Source of the DNA: Aphis gossypii
Lineage: Eukaryota; Arthropoda; Insecta; Hemiptera; Aphididae
Length of the DNA: 64,000 nt
Assembly: GCF_020184175.1 (NCBI RefSeq)
Contig: NC_065533.1
Coordinates: forward strand, 54,536,351-54,600,350
Direction of reading: 5' to 3'
The notes under the pieces are model-generated. The model saw nothing but the letters and a program-made list of their open reading frames with translations, searched no databases and had not been told where the DNA came from. Shown in pieces: positions 21,866 through 34,668 of this stretch (positions are counted from its first letter, which is position 1; each line of letters opens with the position of its first letter). A program made the translations under genes and the position numbers.

Positions 21866-23730
21866 GGGTGATTTCCGATGTAAAAGTGAATATCCTTGGT
21901 GCATTATAGAGGTAAAAAGTTAACATTTTTTAACAGTTTTCAAAAAATCGAGAAAAACAAAAAAAAAATGACGGAAAAACAGCAATTTTTACGCAAAACC
22001 AGTTTTCGACCAAATCGATTTTTTTTTATGGTTGTAATTCAAAAACTAATCACTGAAAATACTTGAAATTTTCACCAAATGTTGATGTCAGTGGTATCTG
22101 TATATAGTTAAATTTTCAAAAAATTTTGACTTTTTTTGAGTTATTTATAGACTACTGAAATTTTCGATTTTTTTGAGAAATTTTTTTTAAAGTGTCGATA
22201 AAAAATTTTTGGATGACCAAAAAGTTTTGAAAATTTAATACAAGGTTCCTTATGATTTGTTTTTAATGTAGCTAAAAAAAATTAAAAATCGTTGGTCACA
22301 ATTTTTTTTTATAAGCGTTTTTAGTTCAAATTTTAACGAAATCTGTCGAAAACGCGAAAATTTACAAGTAATTTTGAAGTTGAAAAATCATAAAATTTTT
22401 TTCTTTTATAACTAAGTTTTGAAAATTTGGTACAAGGTTCTTCATACATTTTTCTTCAATTATCTGTAAAAAAAACTCTACCGGATTCAGACAAAAAATT
22501 TTTATGAGTGTTTGAAATTTAAATTTTTACAAAACCGCGTTAAATAACGGTTTAGCCTCCAACGATTTTTGATATTTGTTATAATTCAAAAAGTATAAGT
22601 CGTAGATACTTGAAAATTTTACCAGTTATTAAGATTCGTGTTTTCTTTACGTGATTTAAATTTCAAAATATTTTGACTTTTTTTGAGCTATTTATAGACA
22701 ACTGAAATTTTCAATTTTTCTGAAAAAATATTTTTGAAGTGTCGATAAAATTTTTTTGGCCCTATCAAAATACTTGAAAATTTAATACAAAGTTCCTCAT
22801 AAGTTATTCTTATAGTGATTAAAAAATTATAAGAATACATAGGCACAATTTTTTTTTATTAGCATTTGAAGTTTAAATATTGACAAAAATTCGTCAAAAG
22901 CATGAATATTTGCAAATTATTTTGAAGTTGAAAAATCATAAAATTTTTTGTGTTTATAACTAAGGATTAAAAATACAACACTAAGTTTTCCATAAGTTTT
23001 CCTTCAAGTAGCTATAGAGAAAACTCGAAGCATCATTATAGGAAAATTAAGTATAGGAATTTTAAGTGCGTTTGAATTTTAAATTTTAACGAAATAGCGT
23101 AACGATAACGATTTATCCTCAAACGATTTTAAATATTTGTTATTACTCAAAAAGTATAAATCGTAGATAGTTGAAAATTTTACCAATTATTAAGATTCGC
23201 GTTTTCTTTAAAATTGTTTTTTTATGTGTCGATAAAATCTTTTTGGCCATATCAAAATACTTGAAAATTTAATGCAAAGTTCCTCATAAGTTATTATTAT
23301 AGTGATTAAAAAATTATAAGAATACATAGGCACAATTTTTTTTTATTAGCATTTGAAGTTCAAATATTGACAAAAATTCGTCAAAACCATGAATATTTGC
23401 AAATTATTTTGTAGGTATATTTCATAAAAATTTTTGTATAAGTAGCTAACAGTTGAAAATTTAATACAAGGTTTTTCATAAGTTTAGCTTACAATTATTA
23501 TAAAAGAACTTAAATTTTGTTATATTCAGGCCATTAAAACATAAACCACCTTTTTCACCAACCACTAGAAATTATATCCTAGGCTGACAAATCATCTTTG
23601 TTCAGAATCGTTTTTCGTATACAATGATAACTATCATTGGATTCAAATTTAACACTCCTATAATATATAATAATGATCCATACGGCACCTAATGTACAGC
23701 AGAGCGGTACTCACTTGCCCGCATTTTTTT
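21866..23730. repeat. Decayed A/T-homopolymer-rich dispersed repeat with internal direct repeats
   Basis: The block is rich in phrases such as TTGAAAATTTAATACAAGGTTC and AATTTTTTT. About 22565-22965 is repeated as about 23105-23415 (AAAAAGTATAA, TTACCA(G/A)TTATTAAGATTCG and GCACAATTTTTTTTTATTAGC recur in order). The segment at about 22310-22580 also matches 37960-38225 in inverted orientation, proving a dispersed family. There is no open frame. It is probably a non-autonomous or long-dead transposon; I could not assign a class. Confidence 0.7.
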
Positions 23731-26231
23731 TTTTGGTTAGACTAGCTCTAATAAAAGTAATAGACATAAAAATACCATTAATGATTTTGATAAAAATGCA
23801 AAAATCTATCGAGTCTTGTTGGGTAGCAAACTAGTTAGGACTCTATAAACTGTAGTTTTTGATGAGTTTTCAAATTGGCAATTACCTTAATAAGTTTTTA
23901 TATGACAAACTATTTTTTTTATATATACAGATGTTTTAAATATTAAAATTATTAAAATGATATAGATAAAAATTTACTAAAAAAATTAACGCAATTAGCT
24001 AATTAATTGGCTATTGCAAAAAAAAACAATTGCATAGTAGTTGTATATCTCTTAATAATAAATAATAGAAAATTGTTAAAATTTTAGTTATATTATAATA
24101 ATGTATCTTTTTTTCAAACATAAATATTTTTTTGTAGACAACATACATCAATATAATATGCTTTTGTACTATAAAAAAGTAACTATCATAGTATTTAAAA
24201 CCAAACATATTTGTATAACAGAGAAGATGAAACGTGAATACTTAAAATAAAAAAAATAAAATAGATAATTAAGTTTTTCAAATTAAATTAATATTTTTAT
24301 TAGTTATAGCAAAGCAAATTGGTAGTTTTGTAGATATCTGCATTATATAAAAATACATTTATTTTACTAAGTACAAATGATATTTTTTAAAAATCTGATT
24401 AAAGGTACAAGAAAAATTGTTTTAAAGCTTAATAGAATTAATACATGCACTCTTAGGTGTAGTAAGGACGATGTTACCCACTTAAATTTCTTAAATATTT
24501 TATTTATAAATTCAAGTGTTGATAAACTGCTTTTATATTCCACTCAAGAAACCATAAATGTCATATCTCATAAGTCTTAAGTAATTTGTACGAAAAATAA
24601 AACATGGGTTAAACTTAAGCATTAATGATTTGTGAATGAATGTACCAGATTTTATTGATTTTATTGACACTGAAAAAATCTTTCTTCTAATTCTAAACTT
24701 GATTTTTTTTTAAAAAATAAAACAAATTAAATTATTGAAAATAAATAATATTAATTACTTTTTTCATTGGTAAAGCTGCACGGGGATGAACCATCTGCAC
24801 AATACTTAACCCATGTGTAAAGACTTAATGAAAATATAACTAAAATAAAGATGCTTATCATTTATTTCATAATAAAGTTATTTATAACTTAATATTTGGA
24901 TTATATATTTTATATAAATACAAATTACAATGTATAATGTATTATTAAAATTAAAATAACATTGATCAACAAAATCTTTATAATATTCTTAGCAAAGTTG
25001 TTTATATGATAAATTTGTAAATAAGGTAGGTAATATTTTTCTACAGAATACTTTTAAATAGAACATAAAGAAATCATACGTCATATCGCTTATTATCTAT
25101 CACTAAGATAAAGATGCATAAAGCTTATTTGACAAAATAGAATACTTTTCAATAAAGTAATTTTGTGCTCCATTACATTTTACGACTACATCTATAGGCG
25201 CGGATTTGCATATTTATTCTGATTGTTCGTATGATATGTGTTAAGTGAGCACAACATTTGTTTCATGACATTATGATTTAAAATATAAAATTTTTTTAGG
25301 GCATATTCGATACTTTTTTTCGTACGATAGTATGATAATATACTATCGTCTAATATGTTTTAAAAAAAATTTATTTTCATAGTATCAAAATAGATTAATA
25401 TGTACCTATACTAGTAAGCATAAACAGTTATCCCAAGTATAAACTGCTATCAATATGATTGGCCATTGCTATTATTTCACTATAATTGTTCAAAAAATAA
25501 TTTTTTCTTTTTGCTAAATTTTTATAGATATTTTCTATTTATCATTCATATATTTATATCTATATTTAAGATTATTAAGCGTATTTTTGGTTGGTTTTTA
25601 ATATATATATAAATTCGCGTTCTATATCTATAAATATCGTTATTTTAGAAATAAAAGTGTGATATTATTTTGACAATGTGTTAAGAAGAAAAAAAAAATG
25701 CAATTATTATCATTTATCCACTAACACGATGGAGACAATAATATTATGAACAATAAAAAGAACTGCAATCAACGTGAACACTTATTAAACTTAAAGCTAT
25801 AGAAAATGTTATACCTATATGAAAAGACAATAAAAAGAATTCGAAAAGAACTTTCAAGTATAGAAGACTCCAGGTTTAAAGTTTAAATTTCACTTACCTA
25901 ATTCTCTAGATACTGCAATTGTTATGAATGAAACAAACCGATCCAACGACGTATCTTCTGGTAGGTATAATGGTTTATTATGTTTAAAAACAAGACCAGT
26001 TAAAACCTAAGTACTATGTATTACAATTTTAAACATGCGTACCGGACAACAACAAACGTCTAAGTGAATAATACGATTGAAACGAGAGTTAGTATATTAT
26101 GGTAATGATGGTTAATAATATGGATTAATGATTGAACTTTAATCATTTTATCTATCAAATCAATTACCTAAATGTCAAATGAATAATGGGTACGTTTTTT
26201 TGATGTAATAATGACGTATTATCTGCAATAA
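23731..26231. other. AT-rich intergenic DNA, nothing recognised
   Basis: No exon series, RNA gene, tandem array or paired transposon ends were seen. Short open frames near 24011 and 24377 are low-complexity and unsupported. Confidence 0.4.
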
Positions 26232-26366
26232 TTAACTGTTTATCTGAAAAAAGCAAATACCACAAAATGTAATAGATTTCACATTTACCAATTCACATTA
26301 TTCAAATAATTATGAGGATTTGTAAAAAAAGTCTCATACTATACACAAATGCCAAACCCTACGATA

Positions 26367-27230
26367 ATGTTTAATAAAATATGAAATTTTATCTAAAATG
26401 CTAAATTGTGCATACGACCGCGAGTTAAATGGATTATTATCGTTATTGGACGTTTAATATTTTCTATTTATACTCGTTTTATCAATTAGGTACCAAGTAA
26501 ATTTATATTTTTATCAGCTCACATAAAATTGATGTCAGATTTAATGAATCTGACATATATGATTTGTGATAGTTACAAATAGTGTGCCATTATAGTAAAA
26601 CGATTTATAAAGTTCATCGCGGACCGATTAACAAATTAAAATCTTGTACATAAATGTGATATTTCGAAAGGGTTACTGTTCATTTGAATTATTAGTATAC
26701 GGTCGTCGATAGTGTGCATAGTACCTAAACGGACGGTAAATAAATCTAATACTGAAGAAGCGATTTAGTCATATGGCGTTTTCGTTGTAAGTATAACAGT
26801 GCATACAGTATTATATTAATTTGTTTCATCTAATATTACATCCCATCGTAAGCATCACGCCATCATGGTATCGTTTACGTGACGCACAAAACAAACCTTT
26901 TATTTTTATGAATTTCATCGCCCGTCTCTTTTTCTATAATACCTATATTATAATGTGAATAACTACAGTAGTGTTAATTAATAAATCAATGATATTAGTA
27001 TTTCTAAAGGCGGAAAAGTTAATGAAAACGCACACGAGTTAGTCAAGTTATAATTTATTTGGTTTTCAAATAATTGATTGTAGGTACTCTAAAAGTATTA
27101 AGTTAAAATAAGGAGACGTATACCCAAGTAAACTTAATATAAAATAGTTATAACATTCATATAACATGATTTTAACTTAACATAGACGGCATCTATCTAC
27201 AATAATTGTTCATTTCATATTAATTGCATA
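26367..27230. repeat. Tandem unit A, copy 1 (864 bp)
   Basis: Runs from ATGTTTAATAAAATATGAAA to TTAATTGCATA. It is followed head-to-tail by copy 2. It contains a perfect 10-bp-arm hairpin at 26532-26556 and no long open frame. Confidence 0.9.
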
Positions 27231-28079
27231 ATGTTTAATAAAATATAAAATTTTATCTAAAATGCTAAATTGTGCATAATAATGCGAGTACTTATTGGAC
27301 GTTTGATATTTTTTACTTATACTCGTTTTATCAAATAGGTACCGAGTAAATTTATATTTTTATCAGCTCACATAAAATTGATGTCAGATTTAATGAATCT
27401 GACATATATGATTTGTGATAGTTACAAATAGTGTGCCATTATAGTAAAACGATTTATAAAGTTCATCGCGGACCGATTAACAAATTAAAATCTTGTACAT
27501 AAATGTGATATTTCGAAAGGGTTACTGTTCATTTGAATTATTAGTATACGGTCGTCGATAGTGTGCATAGTACCTAAACGGACGGTAAATAAATCTAATA
27601 CTGAAGAAGCGATTTAGTCAGACGGCGTTTTCGTTGTAAGTATAACAGTGCATACAGTATTATATTAATTTGTTTCATCTAATATTACATCCCATCGTAA
27701 GCATCACGCCATCATGGTATCGTTTACATGACGCACAAAACAAACCTTTTATTTTTATGAATTTCATCGCCCGTCTCTTTTTCTATAATACCTATATTAT
27801 AATGTGAATAACTACAGTAGTGTTAATTAATAAATCAATGATATTAGTATTTCTAAAGGCGGAAAAGTTAATGAAAACGCACACGAGTTAGTCAAGTTAT
27901 AATTTATTTGGTTTTCAAATAATTGATTGTAGGTACTCTAAAAGTATTAAGTTAAAATAAGGAGACGTATACCCAAGTAAACTTAATATAAAATAGTTAT
28001 AACATTCATATAACATGATTTTAACTTAACATAGACGGCATCTATCTACAATAATTGTTCATTTCATATTAATTGCATA
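27231..28079. repeat. Tandem unit A, copy 2 (849 bp)
   Basis: Nearly identical to copy 1. Differences include a shortened stretch near the start (ATAATGCGAGTACTTATTGG replaces a longer version) and a few substitutions. The hairpin is intact at 27381-27405. Confidence 0.9.
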
Positions 28080-28359
28080 ATGTTTAATAAAATATAAAAT
28101 TTTATCTAAAATGCTAAATTGTGCATAATAATGCGAGTACTTATTGGACGTTTGATATTTTTTACTTATACTCGTTTTATCAAATAGGTACCGAGTAAAT
28201 TTATATTTTTATCAGCTCACATAAAATTGATATCGAATTTAATGAATCTAACATATATGATTTGTAATAGTTACAAATAGTGTGCCATTATAGTAAAACA
28301 ATTTATAAAGTTCATCGCGGACCGATTAACAAATTAAAATCTTGTACACACATGTGATA
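28080..28359. repeat. Tandem unit A, truncated copy 3
   Basis: Follows copy 2 head-to-tail and stops after AAAATCTTGTACA, where unit B begins. The hairpin arms here carry several substitutions, unlike the intact arms in full copies. Confidence 0.88.
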
Positions 28360-30703
28360 AATGTTGATATGAATGAATGAATGTATATCTTAGTCTGTGC
28401 TATATATCGTTTATAAAATAGTCCTTAAACTAATAGACGGGGAATTCTGAGTGGATGGTGCGCACGGACTAAGATTAACAGAACTGGAAACGAACCTTTA
28501 TCATTTGAACAAGATCTGTTACGCAAAGTCGATGAGCGATTGTGGCGCTGTCTGGTGTTATAAAATTAAACAAATCACTGAAATACTGAATACAGTTCAT
28601 GAAGCTGATGAAAAACAAATTTATTTAAACTATAAAAGTATAAAATAAATATCTTATTATAACAAGTAACATGTAAGCATTGTTTTATTCTGTGATGTAA
28701 GGTTTGTACACATTGACTTTCCGTAACAGATGTGGATCTTTTCATTATATTGTGCAGTATTGTTCGTTTCCAGTCCTGTTAATCTTAGTCCGTGATGGTG
28801 TGTCTTTTCTAACTGTGATAGTACGCGGTGTGTGTATTGATAAGGCGCACGGTTACAATGACTGTACAATCACAGAATAATAATAATTATTATAATTATT
28901 ATTGTTTTTATTCTGTGGTACAATCCCATAGTTCTTGTGCGCATACGTGGTGATCAGCGCCCTCACATGTGAACGACGGAACTACTACCATTTGGGTACC
29001 GTCTGGCGTCTATTCGTATAAGGTTTATACGCGTCAAGTGTATGGGTCGTTTTAATCGGTGACACGAGATGGCGCTATTTCGACGATCTATTAACACGTT
29101 GTAATTTTAACGACAAAATGGACTTTTAACATTTATAAAGTCAAATAAAGCAACGATATTATTGATTTACTATTATGTTTAAAATTCAACCGTTGTATTA
29201 TTTAATTACTTTTTTTCCATTTTTAGTTATCAACGAAATTATTTACGGTCATCCGTGTTAACATGGCTGGTATGGATTGTGAGCAGTGATAGTCTATAAT
29301 ACGATGCCGAAGAAATATCTGCTTTGGGAGTTCATTACCTATTAATCTACATTGCGATATCATACAAGTGGTTATAAATACACATATGTTTTATATTGCA
29401 ATGCAGAATGATAGGGTTGGACTCCCACACAATACACATCAATAATTTATACCGAGAATTCCAAAATCTGCGTAATCATAGCATTTGGTATGACACACGC
29501 ATATTGTCACAACTCACGACACACAGGGATGACGCAATTTTAACATTAAGATTAATCACTCTTAGCACTCAGTTTATTTTAAAAAAAAAAAATGTTTTTT
29601 CGATAATATTTTTTACATTATTTGTAATTTTTCGTAAGATAGATATTTTAGATTCAGGGTGTACGAAAAAATGTATTTATTTTCCAATAATATATGAAAA
29701 TTTTTCTGTTATAATTTTTTGATGCAGCGTAAACATTCATTTCAATTTTACGAATTTGTCGATAAAAATTAAAGGCTCGATAATAAACCTTTAAAATATA
29801 ATTTAACATTTCTAGCAAGTTCTGCTTAATTACAGCAATAGAAACATATAAAAAATACCAAAGCTGCAATATAATAATATAAATAATAATAACAATACAA
29901 ATTGCAGTTTAAAACTAAAATGTTGTCAAAATTGGGAATTAAAATGAAAAAAAAATTATATTTCTTCTTTTAATTTTAGTTATTCGTTATTATTTATTAC
30001 CAATATCAAAATTCAAAAAATACGCCATTACGTGAATTAATATTTTCTATGCATAGTCAATGAAAATGTAAATGTATTTAGTTTTATTACTTTAAACTGT
30101 TTCTATTACTTATATTACTAATCAATAATCAATTTATACCGTTTTCACGAGATACGACAGTATTGCTATACCTACGTATTAACTCTTATTAAAAATAAAA
30201 TTATAATACTTTAATAATTAATGTAATGTACCTAATGTAGGTATCTATCTAAATTTGCGATGTTATTGTTAGGCAACAATTTGTTTAGCATACCGTATTA
30301 CTATTATAAATATAATTGATAAATTATCAATTAATAATTTGGTGTATACTTACATTCAGCGAATTGTTTTTTCATATGCAATGATACTTTTTATAATATC
30401 TATAATTGAATTTAATAAAATAGTATAAGTACCTTTGCCTATTGGCTATTGGTTGGTTATTCGTGCCAGTGCTAGGATTTGTTGCATGTTTTTTTACTAC
30501 GTCCAAATGGAGTTTTAGTGAGTATAATGTCCGTAATTTATATAATTCCTATGAAAATGGGACTATATTTATTTCACAATATGTTTTCGCATAAATTGAG
30601 CTTAATGCATATTTTATTTAGTATGATCGTATTTATTGTATTTAAGCTGATAACAATTAAACTGATCAAATTATATAACTTGGTTTTTGCTCAAACATAA
30701 ATT
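28360..30703. repeat. Unit B, copy 1 (2.3 kb)
   Basis: Nearly identical to 40556-42899. It contains the fold-back segment (28450-28800), a short boundary repeat around GGCGTCTATTCGTATAAGG, and AT-rich non-coding DNA. Small open frames near 29396 and 30479 recur in the other copy only because the DNA is almost identical; I do not recognise them as proteins. Confidence 0.88.
28450..28800. repeat. Fold-back segment with 80-bp imperfect inverted arms
   Basis: The left arm (about 28460-28540) and right arm (about 28705-28797) share CACGGACTAAGATTAACAG, CTGGAAACGAAC and the AAAGTC(A/G)ATG box in inverted orientation. The spacer holds AT-rich DNA. Equivalent segments lie at about 36605-36955 and 40650-40995. 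A solo arm lies at 4070-4185. Confidence 0.85.
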
Positions 30704-30712
30704 TTTAAAAAC

Positions 30713-31549
30713 ATAAATTGTGCATACTACCGCGAATTAAATGGATTATTATCGTTATTGGACGTTTAATATTTTCTATTTATACTCGTTTTATCAATTA
30801 GGTACCAAGTAAATTTATATTTTTATCAGCTCACATAAAATTGATGTCAGATTTAATGAATCTGACATATATGATTTGTGATAGTTACAAATAGTGTGCC
30901 ATTATAGTAAAACGATTTATAAAGTTCATCGCGGACCGATTAACAAATTAAAATCTTGTACATAAATGTGATATTTCGAAAGGGTTACTGTTCATTTGAA
31001 TTATTAGTATACGGTCGTCGATAGTGTGCATAGTACCTAAACGGACGGTAAATAAATCTAATACTGAAGAAGCGATTTAGTCAGACGGCGTTTTCGTTGT
31101 AAGTATAACAGTGCATACAGTATTATATTAATTTGTTTCATCTAATATTACATCCCATCGTAAGCATCACGAAATCATGGTATCGTTTACGTGACGCACA
31201 AAACAAACCTTTTATTTTTATGAATTTCATCGCCCGTCTCTTTTTCTATAATACCTATATTATAATGTGAATAACTACAGTAGTGTTAATTAATAAATCA
31301 ATGATATTAGTATTTCTAAAGGCGGAAAAGTTAATGAAAACGCACACGAGTTAGTCAAGTTATAATTTATTTGGTTTTCAAATAATTGATTGTAGGTAGG
31401 TACTCTAAATAAGTATTAAGTTAAAATAAGGAGACGTATACCCAAGTAAACTTAATATAAAATAGTTATAACATTCATATAACATGATTTTAACTTAAAA
31501 TAGACGGTATCTATCTACAATAATTGTTCATTTCATATTAATTGCATAT
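30713..31549. repeat. Tandem-family unit A, copy 4 (after B1)
   Basis: Lacks the first 35 or so bases of the unit and ends at TTAATTGCATA like the others. The hairpin at 30844-30868 is intact. It lies directly after unit B1 and ends about 200 bp before the LTR retrotransposon. Confidence 0.9.
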
Positions 31550-31757
31550 ACTAAGTTTTTATCTAGTTATGGTATTAAGTTATTTGTTAATTAAAGTATT
31601 AACTAAATAATAGTTAGGAGTGAAAAGTTTAAAAAATTGCTTTTAACTTTTAAGTGTTTATGTGTACCTAGTTGATGCCATCATTATATATTGTAAATTT
31701 TTGTAGATATAAATTTTAAATAACATAGAAATGGTCATAAAATGTTCGATATAAAAT

Positions 31758-32105
31758 TGTGGTTTATTGTTATAAATAATCATTCACAATTTATAAAATA
31801 TTAAGCACTATATTACTGTGATATGTATGTACAAGAATGAAATATAACAAACAAATACCAATTACGCGTACAATATTACTGCGAACTGAACAACACGGTA
31901 AGTCGCGATACGTAGTCACTGACGGAATGAAAATTGAGCATCTGATCAGCTGGTATTTATAGGCTCCGCTTTGTTCTAGAACATCCCCGAATATACTCTA
32001 GCGAGACCATCGTGGAATATTCTAGAACATGGGTTTTTCCTATTGTACGCTGTCGACATCGTAAATAATTTGGGCGGCTCGTTGTGTATTGTTCACGTCA
32101 CCACA
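31758..32105 (-). repeat. 3' LTR of the Gypsy element
   Basis: 348 bp, TG...CA bounded, four differences from the partner at 36100-36447. A minus-strand TATAAATA lies at 31954-31961, equivalent to the promoter in the other LTR. Confidence 0.95.
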
Positions 32106-32118
32106 TCACCCCCCTACC
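32106..32118 (-). other. Polypurine tract of the Gypsy element
   Basis: On the minus strand GGTAGGGGGGTGA directly precedes the 3' LTR, as expected for the plus-strand DNA primer of an LTR retrotransposon. Confidence 0.8.
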
Positions 32119-32128
32119 AGTGATGGAG

Positions 32129-34668
32129 TCAGCAGGAACTTATTTGAAGACGTTCGGGGAAATGGACTCTCCTACCGGAACGCGTTTTCCTGTCTTTTGT
32201 TTCAGGTGTCGGTTCTTCTGTTTTTGGTTCCTTATTTGCGATAGATTCGGGTGTGGCATGTTTCATGTTTCTGGAGCTAACCTCCTCGTGTATGTCATCA
32301 GCAATTATGTAGGCTGGTTTCAGTCTATCAATAGTCACTGTTATCTTTTTCCCTTTCACGTCAATGCAGAAGGTTTTCCGATTGCGACTTACAACTGGGT
32401 ATGGGCCGTCGTACGGCATTTGTAGACAGTTTTTCGGTCCATCATGATGAATAAACACTTGTTTGGAGGTGGCGAGGTCCTTAAATATGAAATTTTTCTT
32501 TTCTCCGTGGCAGGTTCCATTTACCGGTTGTATCTGGCGAATCTGGTGTCGAAGATCCTTGATGAACTCTGCTGCGTTCTCAAACTTAGCGTCATCTGAT
32601 CTTGTTGAGAGAAATTCACCAGGTAGACGAAGTGGTTCTCCGAATACAAGTTCTGCGGATGTGGACTTCAGATCCTCGCGCCAAGCTGCTCGTATGCCTA
32701 ATAAGACTGTTGGAGTATTTCAGTCCACCGTTTGTTCTGGTGACATTTGATAGCGGCCTTAAGCTGTCGATGGCTTCGTTCTACCATACCGTTTGCTGAA
32801 GGGTGGTAGGCCGTAGTCCTAAGGTGATTTGTACCAGTCAAATATCCTAGATACTTGAAAAGGTTTGATTCGAATTGTCTCCCTTGATCAGTCGTTATAA
32901 TAAGAGGTGTACCAAATCTTGAAATCCAATGTGTATAAAATGCTCGGGCGACAGTCTCTGCTTCTTGGTTCTCCAAAGGTATCACTTCCGGCCATCGAGT
33001 AAATCTATCGATACACGTAAGGCAGTAGCGGAATCCTTCTGAATATGGCATAATGATGAGGTCTAAATGTACATGTTCGAATCTTTGTGATGGTTGAGGA
33101 AATGAACCAAGTGGTGCTGAAACATGACGTGTTATTTTAGCTCGTTGACACTCGATGCATGCTCGGGCCCATTGTTTACAGTCCTTGTTGATAGAAGGCC
33201 ATACAAACCGTTGTGTTACCAACTTGGTAGTGGCTTTTATGCCTGGATGTGAAAGACGATGGACAGTATTAAAAGCAGCACGTCGAAAAGATTTTGTAAT
33301 GAAAGGTCGGGCGGTTGGTGTCATGGTGTCGCAAAACACAGGAACATCCATGCCGGGCATTTGAATTTGCTTAAGCTGTAGTCCAGTGTCACTCCGTAAA
33401 TACGTTTTTAATTCGTCGTCTTCTTGTTGAGATTTAGCCAGGGCAGTATAATCCAGTGTATCCGAAAGAACTTCCACTCGAGAGAGAGCGTCGGCCACGA
33501 TGTTCTGTTTACCTGGCACATATCTTATGTCTGTAGTAAACTGTGAGATATAATCTAGGTGACGAAATTGGCGTGGTGAGCACTTTTCAAGTTTCTGCTG
33601 AAAGGCGAAAGTGATGGGTTTGTGGTCAGTGAAAATGGTAAAATTGCGAGTTTCTACCATGTGTCGAAAATGTTTGACAGCAAGATAGAGAGCAAGGAGT
33701 TCACGATCGTAGGCTCCGTATTTAGATTCAGTTACTGAAAGTTTTTTTGAAAAGAATGCGAGAGGCTGCCATCCCGTGTTGACGAATTGTTGGAGAGTCG
33801 CGCCCACTGCGGTGTCAGAAGCATCACTTACAATGGCCAATGGTGCATTGTCGCGAGGATGAGCAAGTAACGTGGCTGAGGCAAGTTTCTCTTTACAATT
33901 TTCGAAAGCAGCAGTAGCTTCAGGTGTCCAGTTGATAGGAGTTTTGCCTTTGAGATTGGGAACCAGTAAGACGTTCAATGGTGCTTGTGCTTCTGAAGCT
34001 CCGGGTATAAAACTTCGATAGAAGTTTATCATACCCAGGAACTGTCGTAACCCTTTTGCTGATGTCGGTTTCTTGTATTTCAAGATGTCGTCGATTCTGT
34101 CAGGTAAAGGACGTGTGCCATTTGTGGAAATAAGGTAACCTAGGAATTTGACTTCTTTTTGTCCGAAAACGCACTTGGAAGGGTTGATTACTAGAGAGTA
34201 TTCACGTAACCGATTGAAAATGATCTGTAAGTGCTTGATATGTTCTTCTTCAGAAATAGAAGCTACCAGTATATCATCGATATAACTGAAACAAAACTCA
34301 AGTCCACGGAGTACTTCGTCAATAAAACGTTGGAACGTCTGAGCGGCGTTTCTGAGTCCGAAAGACATAAAAGGAAACTCGAAAAGTCCAAATGGTGTTA
34401 TTATGGCCGTTTTATTGATATCTTCCTCTGCTACAGGAATTTGATTATAGGCTCTTACCAGATCGATTGTTGAGAAAATGTTTTTTCCGTGAAGGAAGTG
34501 TGTGAAATCCTGGATGTGACGAACTGGGTAGCGGTCTGGGATAGTTCGAGTATTAAGTGCACGATAATCTCCACAGGGTCGCCATGCGTCCGTAGTGTTC
34601 TTTGAAACCAGGTGGAGTGGTGAAGACCAAGGGCTTTTAGAAGGTCGAGCTATACCCAAATTTAGCAT
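32129..34668 (-). pseudogene. pol: Gypsy pol: reverse transcriptase, RNase H, integrase
   Basis: A 656-codon open frame (34668-32698) begins within the reverse transcriptase fingers. It shows the LSFGLRN-type block MSFGLRNAAQTFQRF and catalytic YIDD near residues 129-132, RNase H acidic sites in VSDASDTAVGA and FTDHKPI, the integrase zinc site (H..H..C..C, HRLSHPGIK through CIECQ), and integrase core acidic residues in HLDLI, TTDQGRQFES and NGMVERSHR. It stops at 32698; the protein then continues in another frame from about 32715 to 32129 as the integrase C-terminal region, whose tail (DGPYPVVSRNRKTFCIDV) is typical of the family. A one-base frame change near 32715 is therefore inferred. The whole is a broken transposon polyprotein. 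Confidence 0.93.

Larger units (their letters stand above)
26232..30703. repeat. Segmental duplication, left copy (A1-A2-A3'-B1)
   Basis: From AACTGTTTATCTG at 26232 this block matches 39281-42899 almost base for base, apart from one A unit present here and absent there. It comprises a short leader (26232-26366), two full A units and one truncated A unit, then unit B1. The near identity, including non-coding AT-rich parts, implies recent duplication or gene conversion. Confidence 0.88.

Noticed and set aside
29396..30700. Recurrent small frames in unit B (108 and 73 residues)
   Set aside because: They recur at 41592 and 42676 only because the DNA copies are almost identical. No domain; composition is that of AT-rich non-coding DNA.
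32463..32799. Plus-strand frames in the Gypsy element
   Set aside because: Antisense shadows of integrase coding sequence.
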